A DNA stretch of 64,000 bases. Origin: Portulaca oleracea (lineage: Eukaryota > Streptophyta > Magnoliopsida > Caryophyllales > Portulacaceae). The DNA is taken from assembly GCA_029582165.1 (NCBI GenBank), contig CM055869.1:57733518-57797517 (forward strand), read 5' to 3'. Below are positions 23,292 to 33,008 of this stretch, piece after piece. Each line of letters starts with the position of its first letter. The first letter of the stretch is position 1. The notes beneath the pieces are model-generated. The model saw only the letters and a list, made by a program, of their open reading frames with translations, was not told the origin of the DNA and did no database searches. Both the position numbers and the translations under genes were made by a program.

Positions 23292-23778
23292 CCTTTTAAA
23301 CCCAATTTTCACCCCACAAACCCTCATTTCTTTCCACATTCGAGCCTCCATTCTCTCTCACTCTCACCCCCCTCTCAAACCCTAACCCCAAACTCCTCAA
23401 ATTCATCCTCCATCTCTGAATTTCCCCAATTTTCATCCTCCCTAAACCCTAATTTCTCCATCTTCTCACCTTTTTCTCAAACCCTAACCTCACATCTCCA
23501 CCCTCTATTTCCCTATCACCACCATTCTCACTCATCTCCTTTTCAAACCCTAACCCTCACCATCGTGCCAATCCCTCACCCCTCACAAATCCTTCCACTC
23601 CTTCCACAAATTCAAGCACCCATACCCTTTTCCTCCCACAAAAAGCCCTAATTTCTCTCTCTAGCATCATTAACTCCCTCATCTTGGTGAGTTAGGGCAT
23701 TATAGAAAGAAATTCATCCCACCCTTCTTCTCAAAGCAAGTGTTCAGGCTCTTCAAGGTCTTCAAGGTCTTCAAGTCA
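23292..23778 (+). promoter_or_regulatory. Candidate internal promoter and leader for the env-like ORF
   Basis: Directly downstream of the palindrome array there is CTTTTAAAC (23,292-23,300), a possible TATA-like element. It is followed by a C/T-rich, purine-poor leader with four perfect telo-boxes AAACCCTAA at 23,377, 23,444, 23,479 and 23,545. The env-like ORF opens with ATG at 23,779. Telo-boxes are known in 5' regions of actively transcribed plant genes. The long pyrimidine-rich frame across this leader (23,142-23,651) is low-complexity Ser/Pro sequence and is not taken as a gene. The promoter role is inference. Confidence 0.45.
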
Positions 23779-24590
23779 ATGGCGCCCAAAAGGAGTGCTA
23801 GGTCAGGGGCTTCTTCATCATCTTCACAACCTCCCCCACCGAAATGAGGTAAATCTGAAGAACAACCTCTCGATTTCGACCAAAATGCTAGAATCCAATT
23901 CCGTAATGATGACCATAGGAAGAGGTACGACGCTTTCAAGACTAGAAAGATTAGTGTACCCAATGTTTACCATGAGTTGTCCTGTGAAAACATGGGAATC
24001 AAAACGGCTTTGGAAGGTTTTTTTGATGTTTTGGGGTGGGGGGAATTCAAGAACATTGACCATCCCATCTTTGGGCAAGTTGTTCTAGAGTTCCTCAGTT
24101 CTTTGGAGGTTACCATGATATGATCTTTGAAGCCTCCATAACCTTCAAGATTGATAAAGCGAGTTCAACTTGTCCTGGACCAATTAAACTCGTTGCTTGG
24201 GTTACCAGCCGACGGGAGACCTACATCAAGGCAAGACGCCTCGACACTAATGAGGTCGTCAGAGGCTTACGTGTAAGGCGAGAAAAGCGGGAAAAGGATA
24301 GAATGGATCGAATCATTTACCACAATCCCGCACCACAAAGGCCTCCGACTTTGCAACCGACCATCCGCTACTTTCATCGTCTAGTGGCCAATTCGGTCTG
24401 CGGAAGGCATGATGGTCGATCAAATCTACGAGGGGACGATCTCGCGGTTATCTACCGAACCTTGATCAACAAACAAATCAACACGGGATCGTATATAGTG
24501 CATCAACTGCATGAGATTAGCCGGTTGACCAGTGCTCGTCGTGTCATCGGAATGGGGCACATCATTTGCCACATTGTCGACCGTGTCGGG

Positions 24591-27500
24591 TGTAACGCCC
24601 CCAAACCTTAATCACATCATTACCCAAATACAACAGTAATTACATGATTAGCGCAGCGGAAAAACAGCCGGAGGCGTTACCGCCGTCCCCTAAGGACAAG
24701 GCACAACCACAAAACCCAACATTCCGACCAAGCCACAACACAACCCAGAATACATGCAAAAGCTTAGCAAAGGAACTTCATTACACATATCCCCGCACAC
24801 TCGAGGGTTTTACACCATTCACATATTTACCATGCCAACATACAACCATACTAAAACTTAACATCTTACGAAAACCCAACATTTCAAGTCGTTGCTTAGA
24901 GACAGTCCTTGAACTATACAAAAGCTTCTACCTTTCACTTGGAGAGACAGTCACCGCTGGGGACCTTTCCCTTTTTCGGAGGAGCTCGGGCCGCCTAAAA
25001 CAAAACGGTAAAACAACGCAAACAAGAGTGGGGGAAACACTCAGTACACAAACCTCCAACATGTCAAACCGTTTCGAAAACGGTTTTTCATGCCGGCCTT
25101 TAAAACATTTCGAAAACGGGAAGGGGGAGATAAAACATGCTAAGACCATGTAGACTTTAAACTATAATGTTTTCTATGCATAAGCTATGTATAACATTAA
25201 AGAGGTTTCGTATGGTAAAACGAGGTCTCCCTTTTTAGATCGATGCCGAGGCATCTCACGCACGTCTTGGCTGATCTCGAGTTTGGATGGTTGGCTTGAC
25301 GGCGATCGCTGGCAGTCAAATTTACTCCGGTAGGAGCCTGTAAAATGCTAGACTGTACTCTAGCTACTGTAGACTGGGAGCTAAGACCACTTCTAAAACA
25401 GTAAAATCATTAGAATATATACCATGCAATAAAACTGTACTTTACTTTAAATAAAAGTAAGTGTTGGACAATTTGCGTACCTTGAACGTGTGGACTGCTC
25501 GGGGGTGAACTCGGCCGGGGAATGGCTCGGGTCGAGGCTGAACCTTGAGCTTAAAACGATAGAGTTCGGTATTAGAATAAAAGCCATGAAAAGGTGAGGG
25601 CATAGGGCCTCTCAATAGAGTTTCGGAAGGAAATCGTATAAAATTTCAGGTTTTCATGACAATAGAATTTTGGCCGTAACTTGGGCTATAAAACTCGGTT
25701 TTCGACGTGCGAGTACTTTTCGGAAAGGGAAAAATATAATCTATAAGTTTGTCAACTGGGCCAGAGGCTAAAAAAAATAAGAAGAGCTCGAAAAAGGCCC
25801 CGGACAGAAAGCAGCAAAATACCAAAATATAATCATGTGCGGTTTTGGTGCTTAGACAAAATCAAGAGAATTTTGTATACACTCTAAACTCATAGAAGCT
25901 TTATGAATCAAAGAATACTTGTAAAATATAGACCTTTAGTTACTCAAAGAGACTTTAAAAACTCCAAGGTAGAAAGAACTTATTCTACTAAATTTGTAAT
26001 TTTTCGGTAAATTGAAGCAGTAGCGTAAATAGTCTAAAGATCTCGGGGTTCTTCAAAACCGAGTACTATGGTTCTCATTTATGGACTACATCACAAAGGT
26101 CAAATGACTTAGGTTACTTACTCATAAAACCACTTATAAGCCCCATATAGTAACCCTTAGCCCAACCAAAACATTTATCATGTTACCCAGAAATTCCAGT
26201 TTCGCAGCCCCGTTTCCGGGCCCTATAACTCTCTCTCCCGATATCGGTTGGACACATACCATACGTTTTCGGAAAGTTTGCAGAGTCTCCTAAAACTCTT
26301 ATGTTGAACACTTCCCCAAAATCAATCTCCAACCAGACGAAAATTGCACATTAACACACTGACTCAAAAATTCGTATATACTCGCGCGGTTTTACGGTTT
26401 TGGCTCTAACTTGAGCTATACAAAACGAAAACTCGAAATTCCAAAACCGGGTGTTTTCTAACATCTTTGGCTACCTTTTTACACTATATTCTGGGCTCAA
26501 AACAAATTTTAACATCCTCTACAAAAATCATAATTTGGGCAGTAGGTTCTGGGTATAATTTTGCTCTCATACATGCTTTACTTTCATCAAAACTTTACAC
26601 TAATAAAATACCCTTTGCAATATATCCATACCCTTATTGATTTCCAGAATTTAAACTTCTAAAATTACCATTCAAGCTTGCACAAAACACATGCATCAAC
26701 ATCAAGTTACATGCACTTAACTTACACCACAATTGTCATAATTTCCTTCACCAATTTCATGTAAACCATCCAAATAAACCACTAATACTTAGTTATCTTT
26801 GTAAAACAGAAAGTAAAACTCCAAAATCTCATCTAATACAACATGCACATCCATGGGATATCATCTTCTTCATCAAGCCACACAATCTCATCAAAAGATT
26901 ACCCAAAACTTCAAACAATACACTTGATTCTTCAATAAACTCAACCCTAACAATTTATACTTTAAACTCATGAAAGAAAGAGATAATCTAGGTACAAGAA
27001 CATCACACCAACACATAAATATCCTAGCTTTCAAATTATACAACAATGGAGGAGAGTGTGGGGTGAGATACCTCTTGAAAGGGATGACAAAAAGGAGCAA
27101 AGAAGTGTGAGAATGGAAGGGAAGCAAGAGGGCACCGGTTCCTTCGCCGGAGACCCGCCGGAATCTCGCCGGAAACCGGCAAAACAGAGGGGGCTGAGGG
27201 GGGGGTCTGATCTGCCGAGAGGGAGAAAGAGTAGGCTGAAAATGGGAGTTGAGTTGGTTTGAATAATATGACCCTTAACCTCCCACTTAAAAATATAAAC
27301 CCCTCCTACTTATCTAAACTAAAAACAATCCTACATATAATACTACCATCCTAATAATACTACTAATACACTTAGTAAAGACAATAAAATTGGTAATGTA
27401 TAATAAGTATAAAAAGTATTTAATTTTATGCGGGTTAAAAGGACGGTAAAATCGGTAACTAAAATTTAAATCGTTTGGCCGTAAAAATCAAAACGGTAAA

Positions 27501-27736
27501 TAATCCGACTTTAAAATAAAATAGTAGAACCTAAAATAATTATAAAATAAGGTCCAAAATATACTGTAACAAAGTTCGATTAAGAATTTTGATCGGTAAA
27601 ATTTGCCGCTTCGCTATTCCTCCGAGACCTGTCACCATTAGCTAACCACAAGGTACAAAGTATTTAATTAACAAATTATAACTAATTAAAATAGCTTAAC
27701 TACTATAATACGTATGATTTAGGGCGGGGTATTACA
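24591..27736 (+). mobile_element. Solo LTR (3,146 bp) inserted in the env-like ORF
   Basis: It begins TGTAACGCCCCCAAACC and ends GGGCGGGGTATTACA, so it has TG...CA termini with an imperfect inverted TGTAA/TTACA end. It is flanked by the 5-bp duplication TCGGG (24,586-24,590 and 27,737-27,741). The env-like reading frame resumes right after the second TCGGG. There is no coding domain, primer site or second LTR, so LTR-LTR recombination removed the rest. The size is large, as in the long LTRs of some Ty3/gypsy lineages. The parent family is not identified. Confidence 0.82.
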
Positions 27737-27949
27737 TCGGGATGGGTGCATACATGCGTCGACGGCCGCCTCAAATCCACTGTGAGCCCCTTGATATGGT
27801 TACACTCGTGAACATGCGGATCATCAAGCAAGCTAACCGGGGATTCTCCTACGTCCATGGGAGCAACCCCGAGATCTTGCTCTTCCTTGGTCCGCAACAT
27901 GAAGAGTGGATCGACCCGTCCGACAAGCGCAATTGGTCTTGTGATGCGA

Positions 27950-28060
27950 GGGAGGAAGAAGAAGGTGAGGAAGAGGAAGAGGGAGAAGAAGGTGAGGAAG
28001 AGGAAGGGGAAGAAGAAGGTGAGGAGGAGGACGAGGAACAAGAAGAGGAGGTAGGAGGGC
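27950..28060 (+). repeat. Short purine tandem repeats encoding an acidic tract
   Basis: Units like GAAGAAGGTGAGGAAGAGGA repeat imperfectly and encode Glu/Gly-rich sequence within the env-like ORF. The opposite strand yields spurious Phe/Leu-rich frames. Confidence 0.75.
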
Positions 28061-28115
28061 ATGGGAATCCGTCCTACCTCGAAGCCATCAATGACTTATC
28101 CGCCTGTTTTGGCCA

Positions 28116-29159
28116 TTTCGAAGTGCAAACATCGGCGCGTCTTGATAGGCACTCCGAAAGACTCGACGGCCTCAACGCTCGTGTTGAATCGGGCTTCACG
28201 AGGATAGACCATATGCTCCAGCAACAACAGCAAATCCTTTTCGACATGAGCTATGGCTACTATCAAGGTGGCGGACTCCGAGCTCCCCCGGGTTGGTATC
28301 CTCCGGGCTACCAACACTAACCACCGCCCCCTCCGGGGCCCAACGATATGTAAGTTTCCCCTCCCCCACCCTGCTCTCTTCAAGGATTATTCTTATTTTA
28401 GTGTGGGGGAGGTCTTATGGTCGGTTGGGAGTTTGAGTCTTTCGGTTATTGTGGCTTAGTGAGGCATGTTTCCTTCCTCCCTTCAGTATTTCCAAAGATT
28501 TTCGCATGTGGTTTGAGATACTTTCGTTGTTAGGTGATCGATGGTGAATTGAGTCTCAAATAATGTACATTTGTATATACCTTGCATGTAGTTTTCTTCT
28601 TTTTATTTGGTTCACTTGAGCCGCATTTCTTAACTTCTTTCGAAGTGCAAACATCGGCGCGTCTTGATAGGCACTCCGAAAGACTCGACGGCCTCAACGC
28701 TCGTGTTGAATCGGGCTTCACGAGGATAGACCATATGCTCCAGCAACAACAGCAAATCCTTTTCGACATGAGCTATGGCTACTATCAAGGTGGCGGACTC
28801 CGAGCTCCCCCGGGTTGGTATCCTCCGGGCTACCAACACCAACCACCGCCCCCTCCGGGGCCCAACGATATGTAAGTTTCCCCTCCCCCACCCTGCTCTC
28901 TTCAAGGATTATTCTTATTTTAGTGTGGGGGAGGTCTTATGGTCGGTTGGGAGTTTGAGTCTTTCGGTTATTGTGGCTTAGTGAGGCATGTTTCCTTCCT
29001 CCCTTCAGTATTTCCAAAGATTTTCGCATGTGGTTTGAGATACTTTCGTTGTTAGGTGATCGATGGTGAATTGAGTCTCAAATAATGTACATTTGTATAT
29101 ACCTTGCATGTAGTTTTCTTCTTTTTATTTGGTTCACTTGAGCCGCATTTCTTAACTTC
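28116..29159 (+). repeat. Near-perfect 522-bp tandem duplication
   Basis: Copy 1 is 28,116-28,637 and copy 2 is 28,638-29,159, each starting TTTCGAAGTGCAAACATCGG. A third TTTCG at 29,160 marks the end of the second unit. The unit contains the last ~68 codons of the env-like ORF and the first part of its 3' untranslated region. One visible difference is CAACACTAACC in copy 1, which creates a TAA stop, against CAACACCAACC in copy 2, which runs on to a stop at NDM. The near identity means the duplication is recent. Confidence 0.93.
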
Positions 29160-31368
29160 TTTCGCATTTAGTCTAGTGCATATAGGCTAGCTTTGCATTG
29201 TTTTCTTAACCTTGGTTTTCTTCTTTGTTTGTTCGTGGAGTGCCGATCTTCGTTTAGCAATGCGGATCCCTGGTAAGATCGTTCCGTCCTTTTCTTTTCT
29301 TTTCTTTCTTTAATTGTGCTTTGCTTTTGTTTTCTTTGCATGCCTGTTCTTACTTTTTGGTGGCGCGCCCCTATTGTGCGTTGTGTTGGGATTTCTTGTT
29401 GTTGGAGCCGTGTGGGCTCGGGCCGCCACCCTTTTTCTATGTGTTAGATGTTTGTATATATGTTTGCTTGTTTCCTTTAGGTGTTTGTACATATGTTTGT
29501 TTTTCCTAGTTTTTCTACCCTTCATGAGACACCCTTCCCACAATGAGGATATTGTGGATTTTAAGTGTGGGGGGAGATCATTATGTTTGGGTAGAGCACC
29601 TAGTCTTTTTGGGTCCTTTTTGTTGCTTTTTCTTTCTTAGAAAAGTTCGTGAAAAAAGAAAAAAAGCGAAAAAGTGATAAAATTTGAAAAAAAAGGAAAA
29701 AAAAGAAAAAAAAACTAGAACGTCATTAGGTTAGGTTAGGTAGTCCGCCGGTGATGATTGTAGGCTAAGTAGTGCCTCTTGTAGCTTGGTTTAACCTTTG
29801 TATAGCCCACTGTGATTCAAAGTTTTTGAAAAGAATTTTCGAAAACATCTTGATTTGGGATTGCATTTTGATAGTAAAGATTGATGGCCCTTCTTAACCC
29901 ATTGATGTGAGCTTTGCACATGAACGTTTATGTTCTCTGATTGGTTGTTGAGCACAAACCCGTGAGACTACTAAGCCAAAACGACTAATCATTTTTATTA
30001 GTCTCGTATCCCCATGTGTGACTCAACCTTGGTTGCGATCTCTAGAACTTGCTTTTCATCTCTTTGAAACTGCATTTTGCATCATGCATTGACAACATGA
30101 TTGAGGCATTCATTCTCGCTTATTTTAGCTACATAGCCAAATAGCCACCCGAATCATGTAATTTCCCACCTCTAACCCTTCTTTTAGCCTTTGATTACTC
30201 CTTCCCTTTGAAATAAACCGAAATTTCAAACCATGGCCGAGTGCATATCTTCCTACCCTAAGCCATTGCTTGGAGTTATTGAAGTGCGATTAGTAGGGTT
30301 GCTTGTGAATATTTCCATAAAATGGTATGTTGGGAATGTCATGATTAGGATGTGATAGGTTGTTCCCACTTATGTAGCTTTAAATTAGCTTGATTGCGTT
30401 AATGAAACCCGCCGAGTTTTGTGCTTTGTATTTAATCCTCTCTTTATTCACACGCTTCTAAAGAAAAAGAAAAAAAAGGAGAAAGGAAGAAAAAGCAAAA
30501 GAAAGAAAGCAAAAATCGAAAAAAAAGAAAAGAAAAAAAAAAGAAAAGAAAAAAAAAGAAAAAAGAAAAAAACGAAAAAAAAGAGAAGAAAACAAAAGGA
30601 AGCAAAAGTGTGACGGCAAATGAGGAATTTAATTTTGAGGCGGTTTCCAATAAATGTTTCGGGTTTATTATAATTGCTTATGGGTGAGTAAGGTTCAATA
30701 ACATTGCGTGAATTTGGCGAAGTATAACTCTAAGCTTGGCTTCGAGCTCCACTTATCCAAATACTTTCCGTCCCTTACCCCTATCCTTAGCCCCGTTACA
30801 ACCCATTCAAAGACCTCTTGATTGTCATTTGCATTTTGCATCTAGCGGCGGAGAATTGAGATGATTAGCAAGCATATGGTAGATTGTTTCTTAGGCTAGA
30901 GTACTGAGAGAACCAGACATCGAATTCATTTTCAAAACACATGAGAGGAGTGTTTCCACATTCCCAAGAGTGAGATTTGCTCTCAACCATCTTAGTTTCA
31001 CACTCTTACATGTGCTTTCTCACTAATTTGGTGACGGAGGGGTGATTGATTTGATCTTGATGGTGTAACTCCCCTTAAATCCTTTTCAAAATTCTTTCTG
31101 TCTTGTGCCAAATTATTTTTAATCGCTTTTGGCTGTGCCTTGGTTAGACCTAGTGGCTTGAAAGTCCTGCTAATGCTTACCTGAGGGGGGCTTGTACATA
31201 GTTTGGTTGGTATTTCTCGCGTTTTCCTGTTTCTCTTCTTTTGTGTCCTTTTTCCTAGTTTAGTAGGCTTGGTACATATGCTAAATGCACCCGTTGCCTC
31301 ACACGAAAGCGGAGTAGCTATTTAGGCGGCAAGCTTTGCCTTGTTTTGCTCGGGGCGAGCAAAGGGTT
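29160..31368 (+). other. Long 3' untranslated region of the gypsy element
   Basis: No supported ORF. It holds an AGTGTGGGGGGAGA polypurine-like motif (~29,563) and two A/G-rich stretches (about 29,640-29,715 and 30,459-30,610). The lysine-rich frame at 30,419-30,613 is one of these purine tracts and is not a gene. A long untranslated region between the third ORF and the LTR is usual for Athila elements. Confidence 0.7.
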
Positions 31369-31381
31369 AGTGTGGGGGAGT
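31369..31381 (+). other. Gypsy polypurine tract
   Basis: AGTGTGGGGGAGT lies immediately before the 3' LTR start TGATTAG. It is the expected plus-strand primer. Near-identical motifs occur upstream at about 28,400, 28,922 and 29,563. Confidence 0.75.
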
Positions 31382-32935
31382 TGATTAGACTCATTTTTTA
31401 GCCTTATTTATACCTCCATGCTTGGTCTTTCAGCTCGTTTTTCACAATAATAATGCCACTTATATTATGTTTTTCTCCTGTTTTGTAGGCCCCGAGTGTG
31501 AGACCCAAAAGACTCGGGAAAAGAGCGAGATCCTTAGAGCGAGAGGCTGGCCCGGGACTCAAAGTTAGATGCCGAGATCATGGAAGAAGTCGGGAGCCGA
31601 GAGGAGTCAAAGAGGCCGAGACATCAAAGAAAATAGAAGCGCGATCGTGCATCATACCGCACGATCGTGCGATCCTTGATCTGAAGAGGCTCCAACCCCA
31701 AATTCCGCGATCGTGCGGTCAAGTGCACGATCGTGCACCTTCTGGAAGATCCGCACGATCGTGTCGCTGCGGCGCGATCGTGCTACTCTGCCTCGGGAAT
31801 CGCGGAATTTTCAAAGCGGCGCGATCGTGCGAATTTCCGCACGATCGTCGATGCGATTTCAGTTTATTGTTTGTTCCGGATTCAAAGCGACGCACTTTGG
31901 GGTGTTTTGGGGAACTATTTATAGATTTTAGGGTTGAAATTCAGAGCTTTATCATTCCCTAGGTTACTTAGTCACCATTATTGGTATTCTCCCTAGTTTT
32001 AGCCCTAAAACCCCTTTTGATTAGAGCACTCTTAGCTTAATTAGTGTTAATCTCTCTCTACAAACCTCTCTTTTTATCTTCATTTATTGCTTTGTGCTGG
32101 TTTATTTTCATCATTTGAAGACTTTGGAAGGATATTTAAGTTATTTTGGAAGCATTTATTGAAGGAAAGTCATCTTAAGGTATAATTTATCTCATTATTC
32201 TTGTTTTATTGTTTTCTTAATCGTTTTATGTTAGGTTTAGTGTTTTGTTTCTTTGAATATGAGTTGTTTTGCTAGCTTAGGTTTGAATGTTATTAGTTTA
32301 ATGTTTGTTAATATAATTAGAGGCTAAGTTTTTCCGGGCTTGGGGTTTAATGGCCCTAACAGTCTAACCTTGAAGGTTTAGAGAAAGGGAGTGATTATTT
32401 TGGGTTTAAGGATTCTTTCACCTTTTACCCTATCATTGTGGGAGGTTTGGTTGTCTGGAAAGTTGTCAAAACTCCTCTAACACATTGATTTGGGTCCTTG
32501 GTGGAGTGATTTACCTTACTCTCATGAGAATGAGAGTTGGGTTGATTAGGGGTGTTGAACTAATTACTCCAAATTGCTTTCCTTCATGGAAATGAGGGGA
32601 AGTGATTCGGTTTCAATCTAATGTCTCCTTTGGAAGAGGGAGCTTAGAATGGTTTAAATTTATCAACAACCCATTCCGAGCCTTGTTTGATCACTCCGTC
32701 TTCCTTTATCTTCTAGGGTTAGGCTAAGTTAGGTGGCTAGAACAACCCCCGGGTCCTTCTTTCTTGTGAGTGTTCTCTTAAGTGTTAATCCTTCATTAGT
32801 TTTATCTAGTTAACCTAAATCTCATCTCTGGTGAAAACTCTTGTTTAAAGCGAACTCTTTTGCTTAAAACGGACCGAACTTGACCTAGTTCCCTGAGGAT
32901 ACGATATACAACCCCGGCTATATTATAGCTAAACA
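31382..32935 (+). repeat. Gypsy 3' LTR (1,554 bp), full length
   Basis: It runs TGATTAG...CTAAACA and is followed by the target duplication GGTAT. It contains the palindrome array (about 31,640-31,850) and then a TATA-like TATTTATAG at 31,916-31,924. It shares the first ~333 bp with the truncated 5' LTR. Confidence 0.9.
31640..31850. repeat. LTR array of the GCACGATCGTGC palindrome
   Basis: At least eight copies or near copies lie near 31,641, 31,661, 31,706, 31,723, 31,752, 31,773, 31,819 and 31,838. They sit 65-275 bp upstream of the TATA-like box, a position that suits an enhancer within U3. The truncated 5' LTR keeps only two copies (near 16,733 and 16,752). Confidence 0.85.
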
Positions 32936-33008
32936 GGTATCAGAGCCTTGGTAGGCAAAGATCCATTCGATTGATCCTTTCTCTTTCCCTCTCCTTCTCA
33001 AATCCGCC

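Larger units (their letters stand above)
23779..28319 (+). pseudogene. Athila-type env-like third ORF, interrupted by a solo LTR
   Basis: The ATG at 23,779 opens MAPKRSARSGASSSSSQPPP. An in-frame TGA follows at codon 23 (23,845). The frame shifts again around 24,108-24,120. Downstream parts (for example IRYFHRLVANSVCGRHD near 24,380, then VIGMGHIICHIVDRVG near 24,570) match the pattern of the conserved Athila ORF1/ORF3 protein family. The reading frame is then cut at 24,590 by a 3.1-kb insertion. It continues at 27,737 with an acidic Glu/Gly tract (~27,950-28,060) and a Gln-rich segment, to a stop at 28,317-28,319. The role of this protein is unknown. It sits where retroviruses have env, but no signal peptide or membrane segment was seen here. 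It is non-functional as it stands. Confidence 0.75.
16473..32935 (+). mobile_element. Athila-like Ty3/gypsy retrotransposon nested in the copia PBS
   Basis: It is bounded by TGATTAGACTC on the left and GCTAAACA on the right, with the 5-bp duplication GGTAT at 16,468-16,472 and 32,936-32,940. Order: truncated 5' LTR, primer-binding site, gag, pol (protease, RT, RNase H, integrase), palindrome array, env-like third ORF of the Athila type, long 3' untranslated region, polypurine tract, full 3' LTR. The gag and RT signature sequences and the tRNA-Asp primer site assign it to the Athila/Tat side of Ty3/gypsy. It carries its own nested solo LTR (24,591-27,736) and a 522-bp tandem duplication. Confidence 0.92.

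Noticed and set aside
23142..23651. A 169-codon Ser/Pro-rich frame upstream of the env-like ORF
   Set aside because: Low-complexity pyrimidine-rich leader with telo-boxes, lacking any domain. The Athila-type ORF begins further downstream at 23,779.
30419..30650. Lysine-rich frame and its Phe-rich antisense
   Set aside because: An A/G homopurine stretch in the gypsy 3' untranslated region.
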